Shown: positions 1-8,481, counted from the stretch's first letter. The stretch: 9,216 nucleotides of DNA from Treponema sp. (GCA_031288005.1 JAITSE010000092.1:1-9216), one strand, 5' to 3'. Notes: generated by a model from the letters alone, not told the origin. Made by a program: numbers and translations.

Positions 1-51
1 TCGCTCGTGGATATCCACCAATCGCTCGTGGATATCCACCAGTCGCTCGTG
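1..51. repeat. 21-bp tandem repeat with internal palindrome
   Basis: Two full 21-base units (1-21 and 22-42) differ only at the last base, and a 9-base partial third unit (tcgctcgtg, 43-51) follows. Each full unit contains the perfect 12-bp palindrome gtggatatccac (7-18 and 28-39), which includes a GATATC core. The array is cut by the window edge, so its true copy number is unknown. The motif gctcgtg recurs at 171-177 and 388-394, linking this array to the neighbouring repeats. Confidence 0.9.
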
Positions 52-68
52 CAAACCGGCGGGGCCGT

Positions 69-91
69 GCAAACCGGCGGGGCCGGTTTGC
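69..91. repeat. Hairpin gcaaaccgg / ccggtttgc, copy 1
   Basis: Perfect 9-bp arms (69-77 and 83-91) flank the 5-base loop cgggg. A truncated left half (gcaaaccggcggggcc) precedes it at 51-66, as if the left arm had been duplicated. An identical hairpin lies at 177-199. Confidence 0.85.
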
Positions 92-135
92 TTAGGAGTT
101 TTGCGGGCTTTGCATGGATATAAAGGACTTTTCTA

Positions 136-177
136 ATTCCGCAAAACTCCCTGGATTTGTTCTACGGATGGCTCGTG
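136..177 (+). repeat. 42-bp direct repeat, copy A
   Basis: This 42-base segment recurs at 353-394 with a single mismatch (t/c after the shared aaaactccc). Both copies begin attccgcaaaactccc and end acggatggctcgtg. The copies start 217 bases apart and are followed by different sequence, so the repeat has a defined right boundary. Confidence 0.9.
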
Positions 178-199
178 CAAACCGGCGGGGCCGGTTTGC
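177..199. repeat. Hairpin gcaaaccgg / ccggtttgc, copy 2
   Basis: Same 9-bp arms (177-185 and 191-199) and same 5-base loop as the hairpin at 69-91. It directly abuts the end of 42-bp repeat copy A and is followed by a tggagttttgcggg segment much like the one that follows copy 1. Confidence 0.85.
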
Positions 200-223
200 T
201 TGGAGTTTTGCGGGTTGGACCAA

Positions 224-243
224 AGCGGCCCTTGGGGGCCGCT
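224..243. repeat. GC-rich hairpin agcggccc / gggccgct
   Basis: Perfect 8-bp arms (224-231 and 236-243) with a 4-base loop ttgg. There is no T-run after it, so it does not look like a terminator. It is one of several inverted repeats that fill this gap. Confidence 0.75.
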
Positions 244-263
244 TGAAAACCCCTTGGGGGCCG

Positions 264-323
264 CAAAACTCCCCTGCAATTTGTGGAACCTTAGGTTCCT
301 TCGCAAATTGCTTAGGAGTTTTG
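264..323. repeat. Nested imperfect palindrome
   Basis: Three concentric arm pairs are visible: outer caaaactcc (264-272) with ggagttttg (315-323), middle gcaattt (276-282) with aaattgc (305-311), and inner ggaacc (285-290) with ggttcc (294-299) around a 3-base tta loop. The unpaired bases between arms are few. Transcribed in either direction it would form a long stem. The outer arms are the same word that forms the large hairpin after anfO. Confidence 0.75.
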
Positions 324-339
324 AGACCCTTAGGGTCTC
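323..339. repeat. Triloop palindrome gagaccc-tta-gggtctc
   Basis: Perfect 7-bp arms separated by exactly 3 bases. A close relative, agaccc-tgc-gggtct, lies after anfO at 8467-8481. It belongs to the window-wide set of inverted repeats with a 3-base spacer. Confidence 0.8.
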
Positions 340-352
340 TTGGGCTGTTTTG

Positions 353-394
353 ATTCCGCAAAACTCCCCGGATTTGTTCTACGGATGGCTCGTG
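353..394 (+). repeat. 42-bp direct repeat, copy B
   Basis: Second copy of the segment at 136-177, with one mismatch. It sits at the boundary between repeat DNA and the AT-rich anf promoter region that starts shortly after 410. Confidence 0.9.
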
Positions 395-415
395 GGGCCG
401 CACAAATTGCCCGGT

Positions 416-446
416 ACATATATTTTCCATTAAGATTAATATATGT
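416..446. promoter_or_regulatory. Inverted repeat, candidate operator upstream of anfH
   Basis: Perfect 9-bp arms acatatatt (416-424) and aatatatgt (438-446) are separated by 13 bases. It lies about 65 bases upstream of the -35 box, a reasonable position for an activator or a distal operator. The arms are pure AT plus one G/C, and the surroundings are AT-rich, so chance is possible. The regulator is not identifiable from the sequence. Confidence 0.4.
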
Positions 447-476
447 GAAAGCTAATAAAAGCAAACTAAAATAAAC

Positions 477-493
477 TATATGCGGATATATGC
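477..493 (+). promoter_or_regulatory. Phased direct repeat tatatgc upstream of -35
   Basis: The heptamer tatatgc occurs at 477-483 and again at 487-493, exactly 10 bases apart, or about one helical turn. The second copy ends 17 bases before the -35 box. This geometry would suit a regulator binding one face of the helix, but no protein can be assigned. Confidence 0.3.
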
Positions 494-510
494 AAATTTT
501 ATATTGGGTA

Positions 511-540
511 TTGACATTTTTTATTTGGTTTTGTTATAGT
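511..540 (+). promoter_or_regulatory. Sigma70-type promoter of the anf operon
   Basis: A perfect -35 hexamer TTGACA (511-516) is followed after 18 bases by TATAGT (535-540), one mismatch from TATAAT. A TG dinucleotide at 532-533 adds an extended -10 character. Transcription would begin near 547, leaving a leader of roughly 28 bases before anfH. I looked for a sigma54 -24/-12 element (TGGCAC then TTGC) between 400 and 570 and saw none, so regulation by an NifA/AnfA-type activator is not supported. Confidence 0.7.
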
Positions 541-559
541 CTGTATATTCAGAACTTGA

Positions 560-1399
<840 letters not shown>

Positions 1400-1408
1400 G
1401 GGGTTTGT

Positions 1409-1726
1409 ATGAAAATGGTTAAGGCGATACTACGCCCCGAAACCGCGGATACCGTGGCGGACAGTCTTGCGGAGGCGGGTTTTATTTCGATTACCAAATC
1501 CCATGTTTTTGGCCGGGGCAAACAAATGGGCATTACTGTGGGGGAGCAGCGCTACGACGAGCTTCCCAAGGTAATGCTTATGCTGGTGATCGAAGACAGG
1601 GATGTGGAAAAAGTCCTCAAGCTGATTCAGTACAAGGCGTACTCAGGCAGAGTGGGGGACGGGAAGGTCTTTATAAGTCCTGTGGAGCGGAGCTTTACCG
1701 TCAGGACCGGGGCCGAAGGGCTTTAG
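1409..1726 (+). CDS. nifI1: PII-like nitrogenase regulator NifI1
   Basis: A GlnB/PII-family protein of 105 residues. In methanogens, NifI1 and NifI2 form a complex that blocks nitrogenase during ammonium excess and is released by 2-oxoglutarate and ATP; the same role is inferred here. PII hallmarks are the N-terminal strand MVKAILRPE (3-11), GRGKQMGI at the base of the T-loop (35-42), a short divergent T-loop to about residue 54, and the B-loop GRVGDGKVF (80-88) that contacts ATP. The short T-loop and the position directly after anfH distinguish it from housekeeping GlnB/GlnK. The start at 1409 has a G-rich ribosome binding site (agggggt) overlapping the anfH stop. An alternative ATG at 1415 would remove two residues. 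Confidence 0.92.
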   Translation: MKMVKAILRPETADTVADSLAEAGFISITKSHVFGRGKQMGITVGEQRYDELPKVMLMLVIEDRDVEKVLKLIQYKAYSGRVGDGKVFISPVERSFTVRTGAEGL

Positions 1727-1743
1727 GCTGGAGGCTTTGGTTT

Positions 1744-2115
1744 ATGAAAGAGATAATCGCTGTCATCCGGCCAAAGATGATGGGTAAGACAAAGGACGCC
1801 CTGGAAAAGCTCGGGCTTCCCTCCATGACCGCCGAGGCGGTGCTGGGCAGGGGCAAGCAGAGGGGAATCGCCGGGGAGGTGGATATTGAATACCGGCCTG
1901 ATGTCCTGAACGAGGGGGCGCACCGGGGGATGAAGTACATTCCCAAAAGGCAGCTCTCTCTCGCTGTTAAGGATTCCGATGTGGACAAGGTAATTCAAAC
2001 CATTATTGGAATTAACCAGAGCGGGCAAATCGGGGACGGCAAGATATTTGTCTGCCCCCTGGATGACGCCCTGCGGGTGCGTACCAAAGAAAGCGGGGAC
2101 GCCGCGCTTGTATAG
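1744..2115 (+). CDS. nifI2: PII-like nitrogenase regulator NifI2
   Basis: Second PII-family subunit, 123 residues, the expected partner of NifI1. The N-terminal strand MKEIIAVIRPK and the GRGKQRGI segment (35-42) match NifI1, but the T-loop is longer (about residues 37-69), which is typical of NifI2. The B-loop GQIGDGKIF is at 94-102. In the characterised methanogen system the NifI1-NifI2 complex binds the dinitrogenase and inhibits activity; 2-oxoglutarate, a nitrogen-starvation signal, relieves this. Here the target would be AnfDGK. It starts 17 bases after nifI1 with GGAGG at 1730-1734, and is followed by a 39-base gap before anfD, the largest gap in the operon. Confidence 0.93.
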   Translation: MKEIIAVIRPKMMGKTKDALEKLGLPSMTAEAVLGRGKQRGIAGEVDIEYRPDVLNEGAHRGMKYIPKRQLSLAVKDSDVDKVIQTIIGINQSGQIGDGKIFVCPLDDALRVRTKESGDAALV

Positions 2116-2151
2116 CCGGGGTCTCACAACGTATTTTGCAAAAAGGAGTAA

Positions 2152-3738
<1,587 letters not shown>

Positions 3739-3747
3739 GAGCGGAAT

Positions 3748-4101
3748 ATGGAACAGGTTCAAAGAAAAGAGCGGGTAGAAGCGCTGGTGGATTATATTAT
3801 GAAGAACTGTCTGTGGCAGTTTCATTCCCGCGCCTGGGACAGGGAGCGGCAGAATGAAAACATCCTGGGACTAACAGGCCGGCTGATCCGGGGGGAGACG
3901 GTGAAGCCCACCAGCCCGGAGGAAAAATGCTATTGGGTAGACGCGGTATGCCTTGCCGATGCCTTTAAGGCCCGCTTCCCCTGGCTGGGGGATATGGACG
4001 GGGAGGAAAAGGGGCGCGTCATGTCGGAGGTAAAGGAGCGTATAGATTTCTTGACCATCACAGGTTCTCTCAACCTGGAACTCAAGGATTCCCATTATTA
4101 G
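3748..4101 (+). CDS. anfG: Fe-only nitrogenase delta subunit AnfG
   Basis: Small, mostly helical third subunit found only in alternative nitrogenases; it binds AnfD and is needed for a functional AnfDGK hexamer. It is 117 residues, a little shorter than recalled Azotobacter AnfG of about 130. Characteristic segments are VDYIMKNCLWQFHSRAWDRERQNENIL (about 14-40), the CYWVDAVCLADAF segment (61-73) and the C-terminal ERIDFLTITGSLN (97-109). There are cysteines at 21, 61 and 68. Its AGGAG overlaps the anfD stop codon, suggesting translational coupling. Its location between anfD and anfK is diagnostic and rules out a molybdenum nitrogenase operon. Confidence 0.95.
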   Translation: MEQVQRKERVEALVDYIMKNCLWQFHSRAWDRERQNENILGLTGRLIRGETVKPTSPEEKCYWVDAVCLADAFKARFPWLGDMDGEEKGRVMSEVKERIDFLTITGSLNLELKDSHY

Positions 4102-4110
4102 GAGGAAAAA

Positions 4111-5499
4111 ATGTCAGGCGTAATTAAGGAAAAAGAACGGGCCGGGGTCATTAACCCCATATTTACCTGCCAGCCCTGCGGCGCCCAGTACGCGAGCATC
4201 GGCATAAAGCACTGCATCGGCATCGTCCACGGAGGACAAGGCTGCGTCATGTTTGTCAGGCTTCTCTTTTCCCAGCACTTTAAGGAAAGTTTTGAGATTG
4301 CCTCGTCTTCGGTTCACGAGGACGGAGCGGTGTTCGGCGCGTTGAACCGGGTGGAAGAAGCGGTAGACGTTCTGCTGATGCGCTACCCCGCGGTTAAGGT
4401 GGTTCCCATTATCTCAACGTGCAGCACCGAGGTTATCGGCGATGATATTGACGGGGTGGTGCGGAAACTCAACGAGGGGCTGCTCCAGGAAAAATACTCT
4501 GGCCGGGAGGTTCACCTTATCCCTATACATACGCCCAGTTTTGTGGGCAGCATGATAAGCGGCTACGATGTGGCGGTCAGGGACTTTGTGAGCTACTTTG
4601 CCAAAAAGGGAAATCCCAGCGATAAGATAAATCTTATTACAGGCTGGGTGAACCCCGGGGACGTAAGCGCCCTAAAGCATCTGCTTGAGGAAATGGATGT
4701 GGAAGCCAATGTGCTGTTTGAGATCGAAGCCTTTGATTCTCCGCTCATGCCTTCGGGGAATTACGTTTCCCACGGGGACACAACGGTGGAGGACCTGCGG
4801 GACACGGCCAACGCGAAGGGGACTATCGCGTTGAACCGCTACGAGGGAGGCAAGGCCGCGGAATTTCTTGAGAAGGAGTTTGCCGTGCCGGCGCTTATCG
4901 GCCCATCGCCCATCGGGATTCGCAATACCGACACCCTGATCAAACATATAAGCGACATGACCGGGAAGCCCGTCCCTAAATCCCTGGTCCGGGAGCGGGG
5001 GATCGCTCTGGACGCCATCACGGATTTGACCCATATGTTTTTGGCCGACAAGCGGGTGGCCATCTACGGCAACCCAGACCTGGTAATCGGCCTTGCGGAA
5101 TTCTGCATGGATATGGAAATGAAACCGGTTCTCCTGCTTTTGGGGGATGACAACAGCGCTTACGCCAAGGACCCCAGAGTCCAGGCCCTGCGGGATCACG
5201 CTTGGTTCGACATGGAGATTATTACCAACGCGGACCTCTGGGACCTGGAGGACAGGCTCAAGAACCACGGCCTGGAACTCGACCTGATCCTGGGACATTC
5301 CAAGGGCCGTTTTATCAGCATCGATTACGGCGTCCCCATGCTGAGGGTCGGTTTTCCGGTGTACGACCGCGCCGGTATGTACCGCCACCCGGTGCTGGGA
5401 TACGCCGGGGCTGCCTTCCTCGCGGAATCCATAGCCAACACGATCTTCACCGACATGGAGTACAAGAAGAACAAGGAATGGGTTCTCAACGTCTGGTAA
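4111..5499 (+). CDS. anfK: Fe-only nitrogenase beta subunit AnfK
   Basis: Beta subunit of AnfDGK; it shares the P-cluster with AnfD and relays electrons toward the cofactor. It is 462 residues, the compact length typical of AnfK, which lacks the N-terminal extension of NifK. P-cluster cysteines are C20 (FTCQPCGAQ), C45 (GGQGCVMF) and C104 (ISTCSTEVIGDD). Other family segments are HTPSFVGSM near residue 147, NLITGWVNPGD near 172 and the C-terminal PVLGYAGAAFLAESIANTIF. The start is fixed by a strong AGGAGG (4100-4105) overlapping the anfG stop. Nothing suggests a defect. A 22-base gap leads to the amidotransferase gene. Confidence 0.96.
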   Translation: MSGVIKEKERAGVINPIFTCQPCGAQYASIGIKHCIGIVHGGQGCVMFVRLLFSQHFKESFEIASSSVHEDGAVFGALNRVEEAVDVLLMRYPAVKVVPIISTCSTEVIGDDIDGVVRKLNEGLLQEKYSGREVHLIPIHTPSFVGSMISGYDVAVRDFVSYFAKKGNPSDKINLITGWVNPGDVSALKHLLEEMDVEANVLFEIEAFDSPLMPSGNYVSHGDTTVEDLRDTANAKGTIALNRYEGGKAAEFLEKEFAVPALIGPSPIGIRNTDTLIKHISDMTGKPVPKSLVRERGIALDAITDLTHMFLADKRVAIYGNPDLVIGLAEFCMDMEMKPVLLLLGDDNSAYAKDPRVQALRDHAWFDMEIITNADLWDLEDRLKNHGLELDLILGHSKGRFISIDYGVPMLRVGFPVYDRAGMYRHPVLGYAGAAFLAESIANTIFTDMEYKKNKEWVLNVW

Positions 5500-5521
5500 G
5501 GGCTTTTGTGGAGGAAACAAA

Positions 5522-6238
5522 ATGAGGATTCACTATGTGCAGCACGTTCCTTTTGAAAATCCGGGCTATATTTTGACCTGGGCGCGGAAACGCGGCTGGG
5601 AGCTGAGCAGTACCCATCTCTACAACTACCCCGCGGGCGGGGCGCCTTTCCCACAGAGCCGGGATTTTGACTGGCTTGTGATCATGGGCGGGCCGATGAA
5701 CGTTTACGAGGAGGTGGAGTACCCCTGGCTTTCGGAAGAGAAGGTCTTCATCAAAAACGCTGTTGACAATGGGAAGACGGTCATCGGGCTTTGCCTTGGG
5801 GCGCAGCTTCTCGCCTGCGTCCTGGGGGGCAAAGTTACCCGGAATCCCCACAAGGAAATCGGCTGGCTCCAGGTAAGTCTGAGCCTGGAAGCCCGCTCGT
5901 CCCCCCTCTTTTCCTTTCTGCCTGAAAAACCCCTGGTCTTCCAGTGGCACGGGGATACATTCAGCGCCCTGCCGTCTGAAGCGGTTCTTTTAGCCGAAAG
6001 CGAAGCCTGCAAAAACCAGGCTTTTATGTACCGGGAGCGGGTCTTCGCATTCCAGTTTCACCTGGAAAACACCCGGGAGATTATTCAGGCCCTGGTTGAT
6101 AAGTGCGGGGACGACTTAGACGGGGGCAGGTACGTCCAAACCCGGGAGGAACTGCTCTCCCATCCTGAGTATATCGCGCAGGATAACCTGTGGATGGATG
6201 AGTTTCTGAGCAGGCTGGAAAAATTAGTATACAAATAA
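5522..6238 (+). CDS. Stand-alone class I glutamine amidotransferase in the anf operon
   Basis: A 238-residue protein with a class I (triad) glutamine amidotransferase fold, similar to the GATase half of GMP synthase but with no attached synthetase domain. The nucleophile elbow GLCLGAQ places the catalytic cysteine at C91; H180 and E182 in FQFHLE complete the triad. The oxyanion strand VIMGGPMNVYE (53-63) and FQWHGDTF (140-147) are also typical. Such proteins release ammonia from glutamine or hydrolyse gamma-glutamyl compounds; the true substrate is not visible. It starts 22 bases after anfK with GGAGG at 5510-5514 and ends 12 bases before the next gene, so it is almost certainly co-transcribed. 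A role in nitrogenase maturation or in processing a glutamine-linked nitrogen signal is inference only. Confidence 0.85.
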   Translation: MRIHYVQHVPFENPGYILTWARKRGWELSSTHLYNYPAGGAPFPQSRDFDWLVIMGGPMNVYEEVEYPWLSEEKVFIKNAVDNGKTVIGLCLGAQLLACVLGGKVTRNPHKEIGWLQVSLSLEARSSPLFSFLPEKPLVFQWHGDTFSALPSEAVLLAESEACKNQAFMYRERVFAFQFHLENTREIIQALVDKCGDDLDGGRYVQTREELLSHPEYIAQDNLWMDEFLSRLEKLVYK

Positions 6239-6250
6239 GGAGGCGGGGCA

Positions 6251-6796
6251 ATGGAACAGATAAATTACAAGCAGAGGATCTGCGCGGATCGGGAGAAAAT
6301 CGAAAGATTCCTTGCCCGCTCCAGGGTGGGCGTTCTCGGACTCAGCGCCGGGGAATATCCCTACGCGGTCCCTCTGAACTATGTCTGGCATGAGGGAAAG
6401 GTATATTTTCACGGCATGGGGTCTGGAAAGCGGGAAAGCATCCTGCGGGAAGAGCCAAAGGTTTGTTTCACCGTCTATGACGAGTACGGGGTGGTAAAGG
6501 ACAAGGCCCCCTGGCACGCGGATACTTCTTATTTCAGCGTTATGATATTCGGCAGGGTCAGGAAGTTAAGCCGCCCCGAAGAAGCGGCCGCGGTTCTGCG
6601 CCTGCTTGTGGAAAAATATATGCCGGGCTTTTACAAAGACCTGGCGGATTTCGTCGACCCGGGCTTTGTGGGAAAATACCGCTCCTCCCTGGACGGGAAC
6701 CCCGTGGCGGTGTACGTCCTTAGCCCCGACTCATTAAGCGCCAAGGAAAACAGCGCCGGGCCTGATGAACTCTTTAAGCCGGGTGACTCGCTGTGA
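6251..6796 (+). CDS. NimA-like pyridoxamine 5'-phosphate oxidase family protein
   Basis: A 181-residue protein of the flavin-binding split-barrel superfamily. The pattern resembles the Nim/Pyridox_ox_2 group: YPYAVPLNYVW (36-46), VYFHGMGSGKRESIL (51-65), VCFTVYD (71-77) and HADTSYFSVMIFGRVRKL (89-106). Members bind FMN or, in some cases, haem and reduce small molecules or react with oxygen. In Azotobacter the anf-linked Anf3 oxidase, a flavin and haem protein, is as I recall also a split-barrel relative. A protective or redox role for Fe-only nitrogenase is therefore plausible here, but this protein is short and not clearly Anf3. The ribosome binding site AAGGAGG (6237-6243) is strong and overlaps the previous stop. 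The stop codon overlaps the next start (GTGA), implying translational coupling. Confidence 0.8.
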   Translation: MEQINYKQRICADREKIERFLARSRVGVLGLSAGEYPYAVPLNYVWHEGKVYFHGMGSGKRESILREEPKVCFTVYDEYGVVKDKAPWHADTSYFSVMIFGRVRKLSRPEEAAAVLRLLVEKYMPGFYKDLADFVDPGFVGKYRSSLDGNPVAVYVLSPDSLSAKENSAGPDELFKPGDSL

Positions 6797-7746
6797 TTGA
6801 CGGGACATCGCGGAATGTTTTCCAGGAATTGAAAGGGGTCGCGAGTTTCACTTCCTGGCCCGGCGGCGGACCCTGCGAATGCCGCCTGGACATGGAGAAC
6901 CGCATTGAAACGCCCTTCGGGGTTTTTATACCCCGGCATTCCCGTCCGGGGATACGGACCAAGGAATTAAAGTCCCTGTCGTTTCACAGGAACGGCGGGC
7001 TTGCGAGCATCCACCTTGAGGGACAGACCCCGGTGAAGACCCCCGCCGGCATGATAGAAGCGGAACTCATCACGTTTTATGAAGACGGCGCTTTGAACAG
7101 CGTTTTCCCCTTGAACGGGCAGATCGGCTTTGGCTGGACCGAGGAGGACGAGGGGAAACTCGCGCCCCGGCATAGCTTTGCCCTCTCTGTGGGGACCGTG
7201 CTTGTAAAGCTCAACGGCGTCCGCTTTTTCCCAGGCGGAGCCGTCCGCAGCCTTATCTTCTGGCCCGGGGAAACAGCTTTGATCAAAACCCCCGCGGGGG
7301 ATTTTCCCGCCCGGATCGGCCTGCGCTTCTATGAGGACGGCGCTCTTGAGTCCTTTGAACCCGCGCTTCCCGTCACTCTGGACAGTCCCGCGGGCCCGCT
7401 CCCGGCTTACAATGCAAACGCCCCCGGAGTTGACGCGGATTTTAATTCGGTCCGTTTTGACAAGGCGGGAAAACTCATCGCCGCCGCCGTCTCAGGGGAC
7501 ATCGTCGTCAATAACCCCGCGTCAGGCAGGACCCTCATAAGCTCGCGGACCCGGCCCGGTTTAACCTGCGACCGCCTTTTCAGGCTGCCCCTCATCCTTT
7601 CATTCACGGAGAAGACCGCTCGTATTGATGACGGCGTGGACACGAGGGAATTCCCCCTTGAGGATTCAAAGTTTCTCTTCCTACCCGACAATGACTCATG
7701 CGGCGGCTCCTGCGGGGACGGATGTTCTTCGTGTCAGGCTTCATGA
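6793..7746 (+). CDS. Uncharacterised beta-repeat protein with cysteine-rich C-terminus
   Basis: I do not recognise this 317-residue protein. It starts at GTG 6793, overlapping the preceding stop by 4 bases (GTGA). The body contains about five degenerate units ending in a motif like F-x-x-x-G-x-L-x-S: FHRNGGLASI (64-73), FYEDGALNSV (95-104), FFPGGAVRSL (145-154), FYEDGALESF (179-188) and FDKAGKLIAA (222-231). Most are preceded by a TP(A/F)G turn (40-43, 83-86, 166-169). This resembles MORN/YwqK-type beta-hairpin repeats. The tail holds four cysteines, C303, C307, C311 and C314 (CX3CX3CX2C) among glycines and serines, plus a C28-E-C30 pair near the start, suggesting metal or Fe-S binding. There is no signal peptide or membrane segment. 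Its place in the operon suggests a nitrogenase accessory role; that is inference. Confidence 0.75.
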   Translation: MIDGTSRNVFQELKGVASFTSWPGGGPCECRLDMENRIETPFGVFIPRHSRPGIRTKELKSLSFHRNGGLASIHLEGQTPVKTPAGMIEAELITFYEDGALNSVFPLNGQIGFGWTEEDEGKLAPRHSFALSVGTVLVKLNGVRFFPGGAVRSLIFWPGETALIKTPAGDFPARIGLRFYEDGALESFEPALPVTLDSPAGPLPAYNANAPGVDADFNSVRFDKAGKLIAAAVSGDIVVNNPASGRTLISSRTRPGLTCDRLFRLPLILSFTEKTARIDDGVDTREFPLEDSKFLFLPDNDSCGGSCGDGCSSCQAS

Positions 7747-7768
7747 TGAAGATACGGGGCGGTCTCTG

Positions 7769-8413
7769 TTGAAAATAGCAATACTGTTGGGCGCCGGGGG
7801 CAGGGCAGCGGGCCTGCAAGACGGAGGGAGCATATACGTTTTTGAGCGGAAAAAAGCGGAATGGCAGGCTGACATAAAACTGGACTTTTCCCCCGCGGGC
7901 TTAGGCTCCATGACGGAGCTGCGGGCCTATATCGGCTCCGTAAGCCGCTCTCTTGGGGATTGCCGGATTCTGGCGGCGAAGCTGTCAACAGGGTTTTTCA
8001 GGATTGCCTTTGAAAGTTTTGGAGTGGCGCTTTGGGCCGTTGAAGGCGTTCCGCGGGATTATATCGGCCTAATCGAGGCTTTTTACTCAGGACAGGGGGC
8101 TTTGCCTGTGGAAACTGCGGAAACGAAGTTTCCGCAGTTTCCGGCGGAGTGCGAAGTCCCGGCCTTAATCGTTCCCGTCCCGAACAGAGCGGGGTATTAC
8201 ACGGCGGATCTCCGGGACGTGATGGCCCACAGGTCGGGGATCAACTCACGGGAAGCGCTGCTCCCGTTTTTCAGGCACACCCCTTTCAGCCGACTTGAGC
8301 TTATCTGCGATCACATTCCCCGCTGGTTTGAGACGGAACTCCCCGCGCTTAAACTCCGCTATGAGGCGGAATACTCAGGCAGGACGATAAAAGTATACGT
8401 GTACCCCCAATAA
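7769..8413 (+). CDS. anfO: Fe-only nitrogenase accessory protein AnfO
   Basis: Matches the AnfO family, known only beside Fe-only nitrogenase genes and needed for good Fe-only diazotrophy; its biochemical role is not settled. From TTG 7769 it is 214 residues beginning MKIAILLG, the expected N-terminal strand, then SIYVFERKKAEW (21-32), a LGDCRILAAK segment and the C-terminal signature LICDHIPRWF (178-187). The frame is open back to 7625, but those 48 extra codons overlap the previous gene in another frame and look like its shadow, so I reject them. CTG 7766 is also possible. A G-rich stretch at 7755-7762 may serve as a weak ribosome binding site. Residues 114-124 are encoded by a perfect palindrome (8110-8142) that looks inserted. 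Last gene of the operon. Confidence 0.82.
   Translation: MKIAILLGAGGRAAGLQDGGSIYVFERKKAEWQADIKLDFSPAGLGSMTELRAYIGSVSRSLGDCRILAAKLSTGFFRIAFESFGVALWAVEGVPRDYIGLIEAFYSGQGALPVETAETKFPQFPAECEVPALIVPVPNRAGYYTADLRDVMAHRSGINSREALLPFFRHTPFSRLELICDHIPRWFETELPALKLRYEAEYSGRTIKVYVYPQ
8110..8142. repeat. Perfect triloop palindrome inside anfO
   Basis: Arms ggaaactgcggaaac (8110-8124) and gtttccgcagtttcc (8128-8142) are perfect 15-bp complements around a 3-base gaa loop. The unit is 33 bases, so it preserves the reading frame, and it encodes ETAETKFPQF in the middle of AnfO, between the N-terminal and C-terminal conserved parts. Its 3-base spacer matches the other inverted repeats in the window. Confidence 0.9.
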
Positions 8414-8466
8414 GACGCCTTCACTCGTACCTTATGGAAGACCTTCACTCGTATTGGTGAAGCGTG

Positions 8467-8481
8467 AGACCCTGCGGGTCT
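8467..8481 (+). terminator. Possible terminator: agaccc-tgc-gggtct hairpin
   Basis: A 6-bp GC-rich hairpin with a 3-base loop, followed by a very short T-run (tttact), about 54 bases after the anfO stop. It could end the operon transcript, but the T-run is weak. It may instead be one more member of the triloop palindrome family, since a relative with 7-bp arms lies upstream of the operon at 323-339. Confidence 0.3.

Larger units (their letters stand above)
52..400. repeat. Repeat-mosaic intergenic region upstream of anf operon
   Basis: I see no gene here. The stretch is built of short inverted and direct repeats, described separately where clear. The word ggagttttg, or its complement caaaactcc, occurs repeatedly (near 96, 142, 203, 264, 315 and 359) and again in the gap after anfO (8506-8546). 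Open frames exist on both strands, but their translations only reflect the repeats and show no protein family, so the region is best read as non-coding repeat DNA. Confidence 0.75.

Noticed and set aside
1..51. Possible CRISPR array
   Set aside because: The units are directly adjacent with no spacers; it is a simple tandem repeat.
92..430. Open frames on both strands through the upstream repeats (112 and about 78 residues)
   Set aside because: They translate the repeats themselves, overlap one another and have no recognisable family pattern or ribosome binding site.
4672..5520. 282-residue frame on the - strand within anfK
   Set aside because: It is antisense to conserved AnfK, with no family pattern; a shadow of codon bias despite its length.
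7625..7768. 48-codon N-terminal extension of AnfO
   Set aside because: It overlaps the preceding gene in a different frame, lacks family similarity and precedes the natural MKIAILL start.
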